DNA of 64,000 nucleotides, from NCBI RefSeq assembly GCF_040436345.1, contig NC_133225.1, forward strand, positions 23,416,040 through 23,480,039, given 5' to 3'. This document shows, piece after piece, positions 13,031-25,641 of the stretch; position 1 is the first letter of the stretch; every line of letters begins with the position of its first letter. The DNA comes from Pagrus major. Taxonomy: Eukaryota; Chordata; Actinopteri; Spariformes; Sparidae. Under the pieces are notes generated by a model that was not told the origin of the DNA, did not search any database, and saw nothing but the letters and a program-made list of their open reading frames with translations. Position numbers and translations under genes: made by a program.

Positions 13031-13649
13031 ATTATGACAGCAGATGAATGCACAGCAACACACCTAAATCTAATTCCTGACAGTCGAGCTGCACCATGGG
13101 TAATGTAGGCACGAGGTTTTGACAAGGAAGAAGAATACATGTAATATAAAAAGGCAACATATGTGGTTCTGTTGCATCAACTTTTTAATTTAACCCTTCA
13201 TTGTGAGTCCAATGATGCTATACAAATGCAATAATTACTCCCTGGAGACCTCTTTGACTCAGAAAATCAAATATCATGACTTTACTCTATTTTCCTATAG
13301 GGATCAGCTTTCTACCAGTTTCTTGTTAAAGCTTGTTGCTGGCTATAAGAAAAAAGTACATCACAGCACAGTTTGGAATATCAAATCATGTAATGTCTTA
13401 ATGTCATTGTCCAAGAAAAGGACATGAGCATGTTGTGCCTTCAGGTTGCCACAGAGTCTTCAACATGCTTGTTGGCTGATTAATACTGTCTGACCTTCCT
13501 ATTCTGTCTGTGACTCTCAGCACCAGAAGTTTTATTTTTATTTTTTTGTAACTGAACTTTGTATCAGATCATCTTTTGAGCATGTTTGATTAAGAGAAGT
13601 CGAAATAGTGAAAGACAGAGAGATGAAAATGGAGAGAACTATGAAAGTG

Positions 13650-13875
13650 CGAAGAAGACAATAGGGCTGGCCGTACATATTGTGTGCACATTATGTGTGC
13701 CATTGTCCATCAGCCCCCATCCCCCTTCGCGGAGCATTGTCATGACAGCTCGGCCGGCCGGGAGTGGCTTCATATAGTTGGCTTGGACGGGGAAAAGGAC
13801 ATGTGCGCCCCGAGGTCAGTCCCGAGGTCCTCAGTGGGGTCAGTCCTTGAGTCAGCCTTTACACATTCATGACTG
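13650..13875. promoter_or_regulatory. Candidate conserved non-coding islet E
   Basis: GC-rich and non-repetitive, with the palindrome TGTCATGACA, the CGGCCGGCCG island and repeated GAGGTCAGTC / GGGGTCAGTC words. It lies 450 bp beyond the ushbp1 stop codon, so it could also be ushbp1 3' flank. Confidence 0.25.
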
Positions 13876-13956
13876 CATGACAGCTGTTTCTCTGAAATAA
13901 GGCATGTGTCTTGTGATGTGTGACTCCTGTTAGACAAGTTAAGCTCCGGAATTCAG

Positions 13957-13962
13957 TTTATT
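13957..13962 (-). terminator. Candidate ushbp1 polyadenylation signal
   Basis: AATAAA on the minus strand about 360 bp beyond the ushbp1 stop codon. It is a short motif in AT-rich DNA, so the assignment rests only on strand and distance. Confidence 0.3.
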
Positions 13963-14323
13963 GGTGACTCTCACAAGGGTTGGAAAGACTGAACTGTGAG
14001 TGATTTCCATGTTCGACTGCCCTACATACTCTATATTTACCTCTCAAGAGTAAATGATGCCTGAACAGATATCTGTAGATCTTGACAGAACAAATGGATG
14101 AAAAGGTTCATAACTCTTTACAAGGATAGAAAACTAGGTTAAAATATGACTTCTAAACATATCTTAATAAAAAGACCAACCAGCTGTGCTGCTGTGTTAT
14201 AAGGCTTCTGTTTGCTACAATAACTTCATAAATTATAAAAAATACACGTGGCATGAGTGAGCTGAATTCAGCAGGATGCTGTAGTTGAAGTGGATTGATT
14301 TGACTGATTCTCTGGCTGAAGTA

Positions 14324-17300
14324 TCACAGGACAGTCTCTTCCCTCCTCCACTCTGATGCCTCCCCTGCAGCTTTCGGCGCTCCACTCTGTTGGTGGTGAC
14401 TCTCCGTCATGGCTGCCACTTTCTGCTCCAGCCTCCACACCTGCTCTCGGTACTTCCTGCGAATCTGCCGGTACGAACTCAAGGCTTTACTGTAATGGAA
14501 GAGGAGAGGATTTACTACACGTCACAATGACACTACAGAGCTACTACTTTTGAGCTTTAGATGATAATGAACAAAGACATAATACCTTTCTTGCGATACT
14601 TACCTGTGAGCTTGTGTGAGACGAGCAATCTGCTCACCGTTGTCCCTCCTGTGTGGGCTGTTGTCTGTCAGAGCTGTGTTTAGTGAGTCATGGACTAAAG
14701 CCAGTCGCTTCTTAAGAGCTTGTTCCCTGAGAACAATAGTGAGATCAGATGAAACACAGTGGTAGACAAAGTAGTCAGGTCCTTTACTTAAGTACTAAGT
14801 ACTAATACCACACTGTCAAAATACTCTATTACAAGTAAAAGTCTTGCATTGAAATATGTACTTAAGTGAAGGTATTATCAGGAAAATGTACTTAAAGTGT
14901 TTAAAATTAAAGTACTCAATGCAGAAACATGTCCTCTGCGGCTGTTATACTTTTATATATTATATTATTATTACTCATGCATTAAAATGAAAGCAGGATT
15001 TTACTGTTGTAGTTGGTTGAAGTAAAGCTAGATTTTAATTAATATGTATTGCAACTAATGATTTTCTCTTTATGAATCAAACAGCTGAATATTTTCTCTA
15101 ATATGGATTAAGTGTTTGATGTTTCCTGTCAGGATTCATACGAATCTAAAGATTGTAAAGTCTCTAGACTAGAGACTCACAGATTTCTTTCTGATGTTTT
15201 TCCTTTACTGAAGAGTGGATGTGATGTTAAGTGTGTACGGCTGTGCTTTATTTGAAATATTCACTGTGCGAGGTCAGAGGAGACAAAGGATGCTCTCTGA
15301 AGCAGCTGTTCGAAAGAACTGCAAGCCTTTAATGTCCATAGTCTGCATTTGTGCTGATAGTGTTCCTAAGCAACAGATAAAACCAGGCAACAGACGTCTG
15401 AATGATTCATTTCTTGCACATCTCATCAGGAACCTTTATATATCTGTGAGAATTTAGATGTCTCCATTTAAACTCACTGCACCAATTTACCAGGTGTCCT
15501 TGTAAAGAAACTTTTATTGAATATATTATATATAAGCTGCTTAACAGGTGCTTTTATTGAGAGTATTTTACAGTACGACATAACAGTAACATGTTTTTTT
15601 TCATGCGTGGGCCAGACAGAATCAGCCCCCTGCAGTGTCAGTGTTTAAAAAACAGAGCAACAGTGTCTCACCTCTGCAGGACGGCCTGCAGCTCTTTCAG
15701 GATGGGTCGGGTCCGAGCGATGTCGCCATCAGCACCCAGTTTAGCTGCACTTTCACAGAGCCTCTGAAACAAAAAATTAAAATAGGATTATCTTTAAAGC
15801 GCAAACACCCCATTCAGTTCTGTATTAATGAACATGGTATACACAGTTATTCAAAGCCTCTGCTTCTATTCCCAGGTAGAAGGAGATGAAAGAGCAGGAG
15901 GGAGGGGAAAGTATGGTAGTATCTGTTTTTTTTACTCAAACGTGGCGTCATGTGATCTTCTGCTTTAGTACACTTTAACAAAAAATATTCATGGGACCAA
16001 CAGAGAATAACAGATGAGCATTTAATATCCCTGAAATTCACATTCTGGACACCATAACTATCTATCTCTGTGACAAACTGGTCTCATTTTCACACATGGA
16101 CCATACACAGTGCAGCCATATACTAGGTTTTGACCTGGTATCTTGTTCAGCTTGTGACCGTCTAACATGTCGCAGTTTAAAGGTAAAAAAAAAGTGACGC
16201 TTTAGGATGGTGACCGACCCGTCCTACAGTCCCAGCGGCAGATTTTGACAGGTTGGGAATGAAGCTCAAAAATCAACTTTTCTTACAAATAGGACCTTTA
16301 ACTGAAGAATGATTCTAACTTTTACAGATTGCTTTATTTGAATAAGCTTAAAAGGACTGAAGGGGTTAAAGTATCCTATATATTAGCATAAAAAAAAGAA
16401 AAGATTAAAGAAGTTCATCCAAAATTAATTAATTAATTTCTTTAGTCCCCATTTACTTCTAATTGTTTTTTTTTTATTTCCCATCTTGATCATCACTTGT
16501 GATTCCACATATTTGTCTATCTTGGTGGACCTACTGATCTAAAGGTTGGGAGAGGACAGTGCAGAAAACAATATAATTACTCACGCTGTAAGTAGAAGCC
16601 GTGTTATTTTGTTTGAAAAAGTTAACAGGATAAAGTCTGTAAAATCAAACAAAGGGATGTTTGGTCTGACCATGTGCAGCCAGATACAATCTAAGTTCCT
16701 TTAAACCATTTAACAGAACTATCGAGGAAGAAAAGAAACCAATTTTTGAGGACATTTGAACCCTTAAGGCACAAGAGTCTGCGCAGCCATGTTTCTGATG
16801 CCCTGTGTCTGCAGTCATAGCTAATATGTGAAGCTGATGTGCAGTTCTTTCTCATCTGACAGTGACGGAGGTGTGCGGTGCGGTATGAATCTGTGCTGCG
16901 GCAACAGGACAGCCCAGCAGAAGACCTTGTAGAACCGAAATATCCCTCTTGGCCTGGAGGGATTCTGCTTTGGTAGATGTGTGATTTCCCATGTGGGACA
17001 CCCAGATTTGAATCGGGTCTGCCACAATAGACCAACGTCCTGCTCCCTCTTGCTCGTTTCACCTTGACTTATTAGAAAATTAAAAAGAAAAGTCTCCGTT
17101 GCTGCTGATGGAGTCTGTCCTACCTGTTGTTCGGTCTTACAGTCCTCCAGCTCTTCTCTAAGGCTTTCTGGAACGAAAGCTCCAGCTGCCTCCTGGGCCT
17201 TCTGGGCCATTAAACTCCACTCCAGACACCGCAGCTCCTTCTCCTTGAGGCGGATTAGAGCTCGCAGATCTGACATCTCCTCCTGAACATAAAGAGTTAA

Positions 17301-20300
17301 ACCATAAATCACTGTATTTAAAGAGTTTATCACACAAACAGCATAAGCAAAGTTAAAATCTGTGATGAAATGTCTTCCATCATAGCTTTTGCAGGTTTTA
17401 ACTCCACTTGGTGCTGCTGTGGGACGTTAAAGATGGATTTCCAACTTCGGTGATTTAGCAAGCTTAGCACAAAGACTGGGAGCAGGAGTAAACAGCTTGG
17501 TCTAAAGGTAACAAAGTATACCAGCCAGCACCCTTAAAGCTCACTAATTAACCTGGCATTTCTAGCTTGTTTAATTAAAAGCATAATTTTTTAACATGGA
17601 GTTATATGCAAGATTGTTTCTATCAAGACAAAGCATTTCCTGGCTGCTAATCTCATGATGGCTACAGGAAAATTGTATTTTTCTTCAAAAAAAAAAATGG
17701 GGGAATTTTCCTTTTTATTGGATGAGACAGTAAAGAGGCAGAAAGGAAACAAGGGGATGAAAAAAAAAAAACAATTTGACAATCAGGACTGACAAGATCC
17801 AACGTGTCAGTTAGTGAGCTCTAGAGGTGCTGGTTGTTTGTTTTGTTATCTTTAAATAGAGCCATGCACTGGAAAAAATGTCACTTCAAAAACAAGTAAA
17901 AACGCAATGAATACCTAATACATAAAAACAATCTGCCAATGGAACAAGTAAGAAAAGTCTTTATGACGTCCCGAAACTGTATCTCACTGAAATGTGAGAG
18001 GTGTAATGAGATATTTAATTTTTTCAGGGTTTTCCCCTGTTTCTGCTTCCTTAATTAATTAATGCCTTACAAGTTTCAAGTGATGGAGATCAACCAGCAG
18101 TGTCTCATACACAGTGTTGTAAAAAGTACCCAAAAGTCATACTTGAGTAAAAGTAAAAATATGGTTGTTAAAATAGTACTTTGGTAAAAATGAGAGTCAG
18201 TGTTATGAATAGTACTGGAATATATTAGATGTACGAAAGTATCAACAGTCATTTTCTGGCGATAAATTATCGCCCTGGCTGATTATCCAATATTGTTATT
18301 TGATATTCAGCATTTTTCTGATTATCAGAATCATTTTTTTCCCCTGACTTCTTTCCTGCACTACCTTGATCTTTTGCTCTGATGCTGAATTAAATCTGCA
18401 AAGTAACTCGTAAGTAAAGTTGTCAAATAAATGTGGTGAGGTAAAAAGTACAGTATTTCCTCCAACATGTAGTGGAGGTACAAAGAAGCAAAAAATGGAA
18501 ATACTCAGTACAAGTACTAAAATTGTACTTTGTCAACCGTTATACTGCATAGTACTTGAGTAGAAGTACGTAGTTAGTACATGTACCATATACATATAAA
18601 CTCCAAACACTGTGTTTTGGCATAGTGAGCTAAGTGAAACGTTATGTAGTATATATATAAAAAAAATTCACCAAAAACAACGTTAACATTTGACCAAAAG
18701 ACACTTATCTCATGATCTCTTTGCGTAGGAGGATAAAGCTGCTTTTTATCAGCTGTCTTTCATATTTTCTTTTTTCATCATAAATTAGGACCCTCGACTC
18801 TTACCCTGACAGAGATGAGTTCATGGAAGAGGGAGGCTTTCTCTTTCTTGGTATCTGAAGGTTTGGTGTTATCTTTAGTCACATGTCCTCCTCTTGATCC
18901 AGCCTGGTGACCAGTTTCTGGGCTCATTTTGCCCTCAGCTCCTGTGCTCTGCTTAGGTAGACAAAGGGCCGCCCGATCACTCTTCAGCCGCTCAATTTTC
19001 TGACGGAGAACAGCCTCTCGCTCCACCGGCTCAGGTGTCCTGTGGGGTTACAGGCCACACTTGACTGAATCATCCCTGATAGCTTTTGAAACATTTAGTC
19101 AATATCGATCTTTAGTGGTGGGGCAGGATGATTTATGCAATATTTATGAACTTTCATCTTTTCTATTTTTACTTTCAGCCTGACCTACAGTCATCACTGA
19201 CACATGTTTTCCTTTCCACCCATTCCTCTGACTGTGCCTGAATGTACAAAGAGTGCTTTAAAGTATCACCTCTGCCCCGGGTGACTGTGTCTTTCCGTCT
19301 CCTCTGTGACCCCTGCTGTTGAGAAGGAGGTGGACAGCTCTTCAGCTCCCATGTTCCTGAGCGGGCCTGATGAACTGTCGGGCTGCTGCCTGTCACCGAC
19401 TGCCTCTGATTAGAGGAGAAACTGTGAGCCCTCCTGTGTATTTGTGTGTGTGTGAACGGCATGCATACCAACTGTATACGTATGTGAGGGGATGCGTGCA
19501 CTGAGTTGTAAGTATTATTAAAACATGGTATTCAAACACCTGCTGAGTCTGTCTGCAGAGGAATGCTTTGCTGCTTCTTGGCGTCATAAAGTGACAGCAG
19601 CTCGCTGTAGGCCTCCTCACAGTCCTCGCTGTCAATCACAACCACAAAGACAAAATATGACCTCACTGGAGGAGAAGAACCTAAATTAATACTGTTAGAC
19701 TGCTGACGTGTGCACATGGAATATTTAGACACGCGTCAAAGAACGTTTCGGATGCAGAATATGTGTGCAGACAGGCCTTTGTACTGTGTGTCAGGTGTGT
19801 TTTAGTGTGTGTACCAGTATCTAAGAGCCATCTGAAGAGCAGAGCAGTCAGCCTCGAGTCTGTTCAGTGTAAGACTGATCTGTTCAGACTCTCCTTTCTT
19901 TCGCTCCAGAGCTGCAGTCAGACGTTCATTTTTGGCCCTCAGCCTTTCAATGCACCTGAGATAATAAGGGAGAGGGCGAGGAGAGTTAAAGACATAATGT
20001 GCAACATCTCCACGGCAAAATGTCCACAAACGACTAGACCTTTGTTGAGTTGTTTCTTTACATTATTTTAAATGTTACCAACACTTTTTTCTAAGTATAA
20101 ATGGAATAAAATCAGTCAATGTATCTGAGGAAAATTACCTTTGTCCACCAGACAGACAAGAGAATAACTGAGTCAGTAACAAAGAAATGGTCATTATTTT
20201 TGTTACTTATTAAAAAAGTGTAATGCCTGACGAAGGTTACTTAAACAAAACATGGCTATTCAATAAGTGTAATATAAGCCTCGACAGAGACCGCTCCTCG

Positions 20301-23300
20301 GACTCACCTGTTCAGTCGCTCTGTCTCAGACTCCAGGCTGATGGGACTGGGACAAGGACTGCATGAGTTAACAGATCCCAGAGGAGAACCATCAACACCC
20401 ACAGACAGAGGTGTTACAGCTCTGGCTGTTCGTCTGTGGAGTAAAGGTGAGCCAGGGAAAGGAGGAGAGGCCCAGTCTGGACTGAGAGCTCCAGAGGTGG
20501 ACCGATAGGAGGGAGAGCGACTGCCAGACCTCCAGGCTTTATGGAGACCAACAAGCTGAAGGATGAGATAAGAGGAGTTATGTTTCTTCTTGTCTGAGAC
20601 GTGTTGAACTACCACATTTTTGTGGTATTCAGCCTTCTAAATAAATGGTGTTCATTTCAGCTAACAAAATAGAAGCTTGAGTTGATCTTCCTGGTCTGAT
20701 ATCATACAGAATTAACCACATTAGTTTGAATTTCTAACATCATTATGTCTCAAATCTTTGAGCCACCAACAAGTCGGTCGAACTGAATTAGTACCTAATT
20801 CTACATTAAATGTTGTCAGCAAGACATCTCAGAAGGCTTTTTCTTCTGAAAATATACTCACACATCTTGAAACACTTAATGTTTTTGGCACTTTTATATA
20901 TAACTGATAACTGAGCCTTTCCCACCTTGTTCTTCTCCTCTTCCAGCTGGCTGATGGTGCTTTGCTCCTCCATGCTGCTTCTGAGGGCAGAATCACACTT
21001 CTCCAGATCCAGGCTGTCCTCCTGATACTGGTCCTTCGGCAGGCCTGATGGGCATGAAATCCCAAACTCTCGTTCCATGTCGTCCAATATCTGCAACCAG
21101 AGAGCCAAAATTACCAATGGGAGTCTAAAGATAGCCTGAACAATGACATATTTTAGTCCTCAATGGATTCATTAAAAGTCAGACAGACACAGCAAGGCCT
21201 AACCTCTACAGGACATTTTGGGGGATTTATAGTATTTTAGTCAGGAGTAGATAAAACAGAGTTAGTATAGCTTTGTATGTGTTTGATCCTTGTTTTGTTT
21301 TTAGTTTTAGTTTTCATTTAAGTTTACTTTTGGTTAGTTTCCAGAGTGGGTTTGCCCATTTCAGTTTAGTTTTTTATTGTTTCAAAAAATGTTAACACTT
21401 TGTGAAGGCAGCTGACTCACAGTCATGGAGACATCTGAGTCTCAATGTGCACCAGTGCCTCCTCGTGCTTGTTGTGTCAACACATTTGACCAAACTGACC
21501 AGGACTACATTTTTATTTTATTTTAGTTATTTTATTTTTTTTAAGTACACAGTGTCCTTACAGTTTTTATTTTCATCTCAAGTAACTGAAATGTTTTTTC
21601 CATCTAGTTTTTAGATAAGTTTCAGTTAACTCTAATAAACTTGATTAAAACTAAAGATTGCATAGATCAAGATGATTTAGCAAAATGTTATGTCAGTAAA
21701 TTTTACCTTAACATTAGTTTTCCTTGGAATTTGCAGCTGTAATAGCAAAAATTCAAACACATCAATTTTTTTTATTTTTATTTATTTTTTATATATATAG
21801 TTTTAATACCTGAGTGGCCTTAACCCAGCTCTCCTGAGCTGCTCTCAGATGCTCTTGGTGCTTGTCCCGGTCAGAAGCTGTGATCGGGCGGGCCCAGGAC
21901 CTTTTACAGCTGATCGAGTCCTCCACTGATGATAAAACCTCCTGGAGTTTAGTCCACATTACACCACCACCCCCTAGTGGGAGAAAAATATAGCCATAGT
22001 TTATTAGATGAAGTTAGAGGCAGTTTTATATTCAACCTAGAATAGCCTCAATATATAAATAATTGAAACATGGATTTTGCTTGCTTCTTTCTTGCAGTCT
22101 TTTACAGACTACAGTAAAATAATACATCATTTGCTCTTTTGGACTCAAAATTGATCACCTATAATACAAGTGCACAGCATCCAAAAGACATGTTCTGATG
22201 AATAAAGACAAAGTTATGCTCAACCTCGGCCAGTCAGTGAAGGTTTCGATGTGGCAGCAGAGGCTGTGTTCCTCTCTGGGCTGCTTCTCGCCAGCCGGTG
22301 GGACAGCAGGTCTGGGACCAGAGGCCTCGATGGTCCTGGCGGTCTAAGATCTCCTGGTTCACTGCAGAATACACAGCATTCATATGTTTCTTAATTTGTG
22401 TTTATTCTGAGACAAGCTATAAGCAGAGCAATATATAATGTATATTGATTTAAAATATGTGAGAACGAACAGCAAACATGGTTTCATCAAAATGTTAATT
22501 TAGAGTGAACCTGAATCCATTCATTCAGATCCATTTCGTGGCTCATGTTATTTACTGATGCTACCTTGGTGCCTTTAATGAGCCCATCTTCTTGTTCAGT
22601 TCAGCGATGATGTTGAGCAGCGTGCCCACCTCAGCTTCACACTGAGCCAGTTCTGCTGGTGAAGGCTCGAGGTTTGATGTGGGGTCAGAGCCCTCAGGGT
22701 CAAGGGTCAGATGGTCGATCGGTGTCATCACCTCCCTGTAACACTCTGATCCAGTATCCAGACTGTCACATCTGACCAGGCTGAAATCCTGCAGACACAC
22801 AGCATTAATTTTCATTTTGTTTGCTGTATGTAAAGAGTTGTTTTTCCTTCAGCTCTACACATACAAGTGTACCAATACACACACATTCATCCAATAAAGA
22901 GTGGCTCTTAATTGTAATTGAGCAAACTATCCCTCAGTATTTATTCACATCTATCCACAACACAGAATCTGTTATGCTCTTGAACCAGACATTGTTGCTG
23001 CGGCTATTGTTTTAAGCAGCGGAAAAGGAGGAAACTAAAACATCCTGAGATCCAACTTCCTGGCCAGCAAATATTTGTGGACCAAACCATCTTTTGTTTT
23101 CCACAAAGAATGTCGGCTAAATGCCTAAAACATCGAATCAGTGCTTCTATTCTGCCATGAACTACATGTGATCCCTCTATGAAATATGCCAAAATGACAA
23201 TGAATGGAACACCTATATATTGATTGTGTGAATTCTAACATTGGACAAACCAAAGCTGGAGACATATTTTGGATTCTTGACCCCATAATACATTGACTAT

Positions 23301-23535
23301 ACCCACGTATTTCTAGACAGACATGCAGAAAGGCTATTTAATCCAAGCATGCACTGAGCAAAAAGCAAAGAAAAACATTTGGTCACCATAGAAACACTCA
23401 TATTTACATATCATAATGTATCTGTATGTATAATAAACAAATACTTATAGATTTGCCCAATTTGCCTAGTAAACATATGATAAGTGACATATTTTCAAGA
23501 CAAACATTGAAACATTCATTATAACTTACCTCCAT
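14324..23535 (-). CDS. ushbp1: Usher syndrome 1C (harmonin)-binding protein 1, MCC family
   Basis: Coiled-coil scaffold that in mammals binds the PDZ protein harmonin. Coding exons in transcript order: 23535-23530, 22788-22565, 22361-22225, 21973-21810, 21090-20926, 20555-20308, 19955-19815, 19628-19540, 19405-19270, 19039-18805, 17282-17124, 15763-15672, 14726-14604, 14489-14324. All junctions are GT-AG and in phase, giving 2085 bp and 694 aa; human is about 700. Residues about 315-385 (CIERLRAKNERLTAALERKK, then ALRYCEDCEEAYSELLSLY) match the MCC-type PDZ-binding-protein domain, and about 516-568 is a second MCC-like coiled coil (RALIRLKEKELRCLEWSL). A Ser/Pro-rich linker is encoded by 20555-20308. 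The protein ends ETVL-stop, a class I PDZ ligand. The first coding exon carries only Met-Glu; I chose this ATG because it is followed by a consensus donor (GTAAGT) and joins in frame. MCC itself is the nearest alternative; length and the babam1 neighbour favour ushbp1. Confidence 0.9.
14757..15060 (+). mobile_element. hAT-type AAGTACT-rich repeat, partial, in a ushbp1 intron
   Basis: Starts CAGTGGTAGACAAAGTAG and follows the 33032 element through CTTTACTTAAGTACT and TACTCAATGCAGAA. No right terminus is recognisable. It supplies the uninterrupted TTAA site used to interpret the nested MITE. Confidence 0.65.
16177..16301. mobile_element. TTAA MITE, AGGTCC family, copy 3, in a ushbp1 intron
   Basis: TTAA at both ends. 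The right end has the full inverted repeat (TCTTACAAATAGGACCTTTAA). The left terminal repeat is shortened and replaced by an A-run after TTAAAGGT. The middle (GACCGACCCGTCCTACA) aligns with the copies at 10121 and 33063. Confidence 0.75.
17400..17600 (+). repeat. Interspersed repeat, second copy, in a ushbp1 intron
   Basis: Contains AGCTTAGCACAAAGACTGGG and CCCTTAAAGCTCACTAATTA, which align with the 4480 copy. The remaining intron DNA (17600-18110) shows no exon or further repeat that I can name. Confidence 0.4.
18112..18612. mobile_element. hAT-type AAGTACT-rich repeat in a ushbp1 intron
   Basis: 501 bp with inverted ends CAGTGTTGTAAAAAGTAC and, inverted, CAGTGTTTGGAG. It is full of AAGTAC words. 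The 8-bp flanks do not match, so the insertion is old or the ends are slightly off. Confidence 0.6.
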
Positions 23536-24194
23536 AGTTCTTGATCCTGACGTCTGCAGCAGTGATTTAGTTCCTCTTGTGGCTGTTCACTGCCTGAAAT
23601 TAAACATTTGACTGAAACGAAAGAATGTTTTCGTCAGTCCTGTTATTTTCTGTTGTGTTGTGCTATATTTTCCAATAGTTCGTCAGTCACTGCTGCAAGC
23701 AGCCCTCTGCAGGTCTGCCAAACAGTGTTTAGTGTGATGAATGAAGTAAGTGGAAAACACTCAGAAAGTCATCCCCACCCATTCCCCGTCACTTTGAGTC
23801 CTTTCCTGTTTTGTCCACAGTTAGCTTCCATGCCCTTCTAATAGTAGAATATCTCTAAAATAAGCTCTGGATACACACTGTAGCTGCTCTGTTAGCATGC
23901 ACAAAGATGTTATGTAATAAGATGATCAATTTTCACTATGCCTCTGACTTAATACACAGTTTAAAGGATGTTTATTTCTATCTCTCTGTTTAAGGTAATT
24001 TCTGCTGTATTAATTTGCCTTTTCTGAAAGTTTTAAGCCAACGAGCTGGCTGAACCAGACTCTTCACAATGGTGCTTTGTGCCCTTTTAATGTTGGGATG
24101 TGTTTTTCTTTTTGATCTTGTGCTACAACGTTCCATATTTTTTCATCTTGGTGATAGTCTCTGTTTACTGGGCAATAAAAATGGATGAAAGCAA

Positions 24195-24300
24195 TCCATC
24201 ATCTATTTATGTATTTATTTAAAGATAAAATAAGATAAGATTAAAAAGACTTAACTAATCCCTCAGCAGGGAAATTCACATTACAATGGCTTAAGAGTCA
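24195..24300 (-). mobile_element. 3' tail of a LINE-type retroelement, antisense
   Basis: On the minus strand it reads GAATTTCCCTGCTGAGGGAT followed by TTAATCTTATCTTATTTTATC, the standard fish LINE 3' end with a TCTTA-type tail. It lies in the ushbp1-babam1 spacer next to an AAT microsatellite. Confidence 0.55.
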
Positions 24301-24404
24301 TAGGCAGAGGGAAAAGAACAACAGTGACTGAGTCATAGATAAAGATATAAAAGCAAAACAAAGCAATAATACAATAGAATAATATAAAGATGAAGTGAAA
24401 AAAG

Positions 24405-24427
24405 ATAATAATAATAATAATAATAAC

Positions 24428-24477
<50 letters not shown>

Positions 24478-24497
24478 TAATAATAATAATAATAATA
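24405..24497. repeat. (AAT)n microsatellite
   Basis: About 30 AAT/ATA units with one interruption (ACA) and one ATG, in the ushbp1-babam1 spacer. Translations as poly-Ile or poly-Leu are artefacts. Confidence 0.95.
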
Positions 24498-24789
24498 TAT
24501 ACACTATACACTATTTGCTAATTACTTAAAGATATGACCAGGAGGAAAATTGCACATGATAATAATTGCACTAATAGTTGTAATACAAACATGGTGTATA
24601 GCAAATGTACTTTAGTAAAGTATATGAAAATAAATAAAAATAGCCTGGAGACAATCTGATTGCACAGGATACAAGAATTAATCGCAAAGTAATGATGCGC
24701 AGTAGGACATACAGTATGCCTTAAAGTAGTACTTTTAAGACTATAATAATCACTGTAACTAGATGGTTGCGATTGAGGAAGGAATAAAG

Positions 24790-24983
24790 ATGCCGGAAGT
24801 GTTACTTTCCTCAATAAACTTCACTACCCATAATGCTCCGATCCTCGCTTTTCCGGATTCGATCATTTCCGGTAAGGAAGTTGTCCGATCAAAACAAATG
24901 TTAAGTCGCCGCTGAAATATTTCTGCAACTTTCAATGAGTTTCATTTTATTTGAATCCTAGAATTTCCGCAGTTACCTACCAG
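24790..24983. promoter_or_regulatory. Promoter and first untranslated exon of babam1, possibly bidirectional
   Basis: This sits between divergent ushbp1 and babam1. Seen: an ETS consensus CCGGAAGT at 24793, inverted ETS cores TTCCGG at 24851 and 24867, and ACTACCCATAATGC at 24823, which resembles the common vertebrate promoter motif ending CCCATAATGC (ZNF143 type). There is no TATA box. A good donor (CAG/GTCAGT) at 24983/24984 and an acceptor just upstream of the babam1 ATG (around 25630) suggest a 5'-UTR intron of about 650 bp. These features fit a housekeeping promoter. Use by ushbp1 as well is inference: it would need an untranslated exon between here and 23.6 kb, and an acceptor-like TTTAATTTCAG does lie just upstream (transcript sense) of its start exon. 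Confidence 0.55.
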
Positions 24984-25641
24984 GTCAGTCTACTTGAGCA
25001 TCTTAACTTTTAATACGTTACGAGTCGTCTGCTTTGCTTTAATTTATCTTAAAGCTAATGCTAACAGCTCTCGTTGCTACTGCGCTGTCATCAAACATCA
25101 GCAGCCCCTCTGTGTTAGCCACATGAACTCACTGTCTGCCTGTGTGGACGCTTTTATAGAAGCGTTTATATCTAAACCATCCTTTCTGTAAAGCTAAAAC
25201 ACTTTAGTTTTGTTGTTTAAGTTAGCCTCACACTGCACTTTGCGTTAATACGGACAGAATCGCAGCTTTATTAGGTACCTTTGTGTATTGTGTATGGGCA
25301 TGAAAGTGTAAATACGATTATAAAGTTAGTATAGATAACTGGGGTGGGCAGGTGTAATTCTGAGCATCATGTAGCTTTCTTGTTGGATCTGGGTTGATAT
25401 GTTAAGGTAGCTCTTGTTTAGATTTTTAGGATTTATAGACAGTTGTCCAGCTGGTGTTTTTGAGAAATTATAGTGGAGAGTCAACTTGAAGAGTTCAAAT
25501 TATATTTACATTTTAATCACATGGTTCAAGCCATATGTAAATGGAGTGGACATTTTTGGTTAAAAGTCTGGTTAAAACAGTGTCTCTTCATGCTGATTTG
25601 CCACACTCATCATCTCCTCTTCTTTAGCAGCTTGTGTATCC

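Noticed and set aside
16821-17333. 170-codon minus-strand open frame as a separate gene
   Set aside because: Only 17124-17282 is coding; it is a ushbp1 exon with consensus acceptor and donor, and the rest is intron read-through.
24281-24511. Poly-Ile and poly-Leu open frames
   Set aside because: Translations of an (AAT)n microsatellite.
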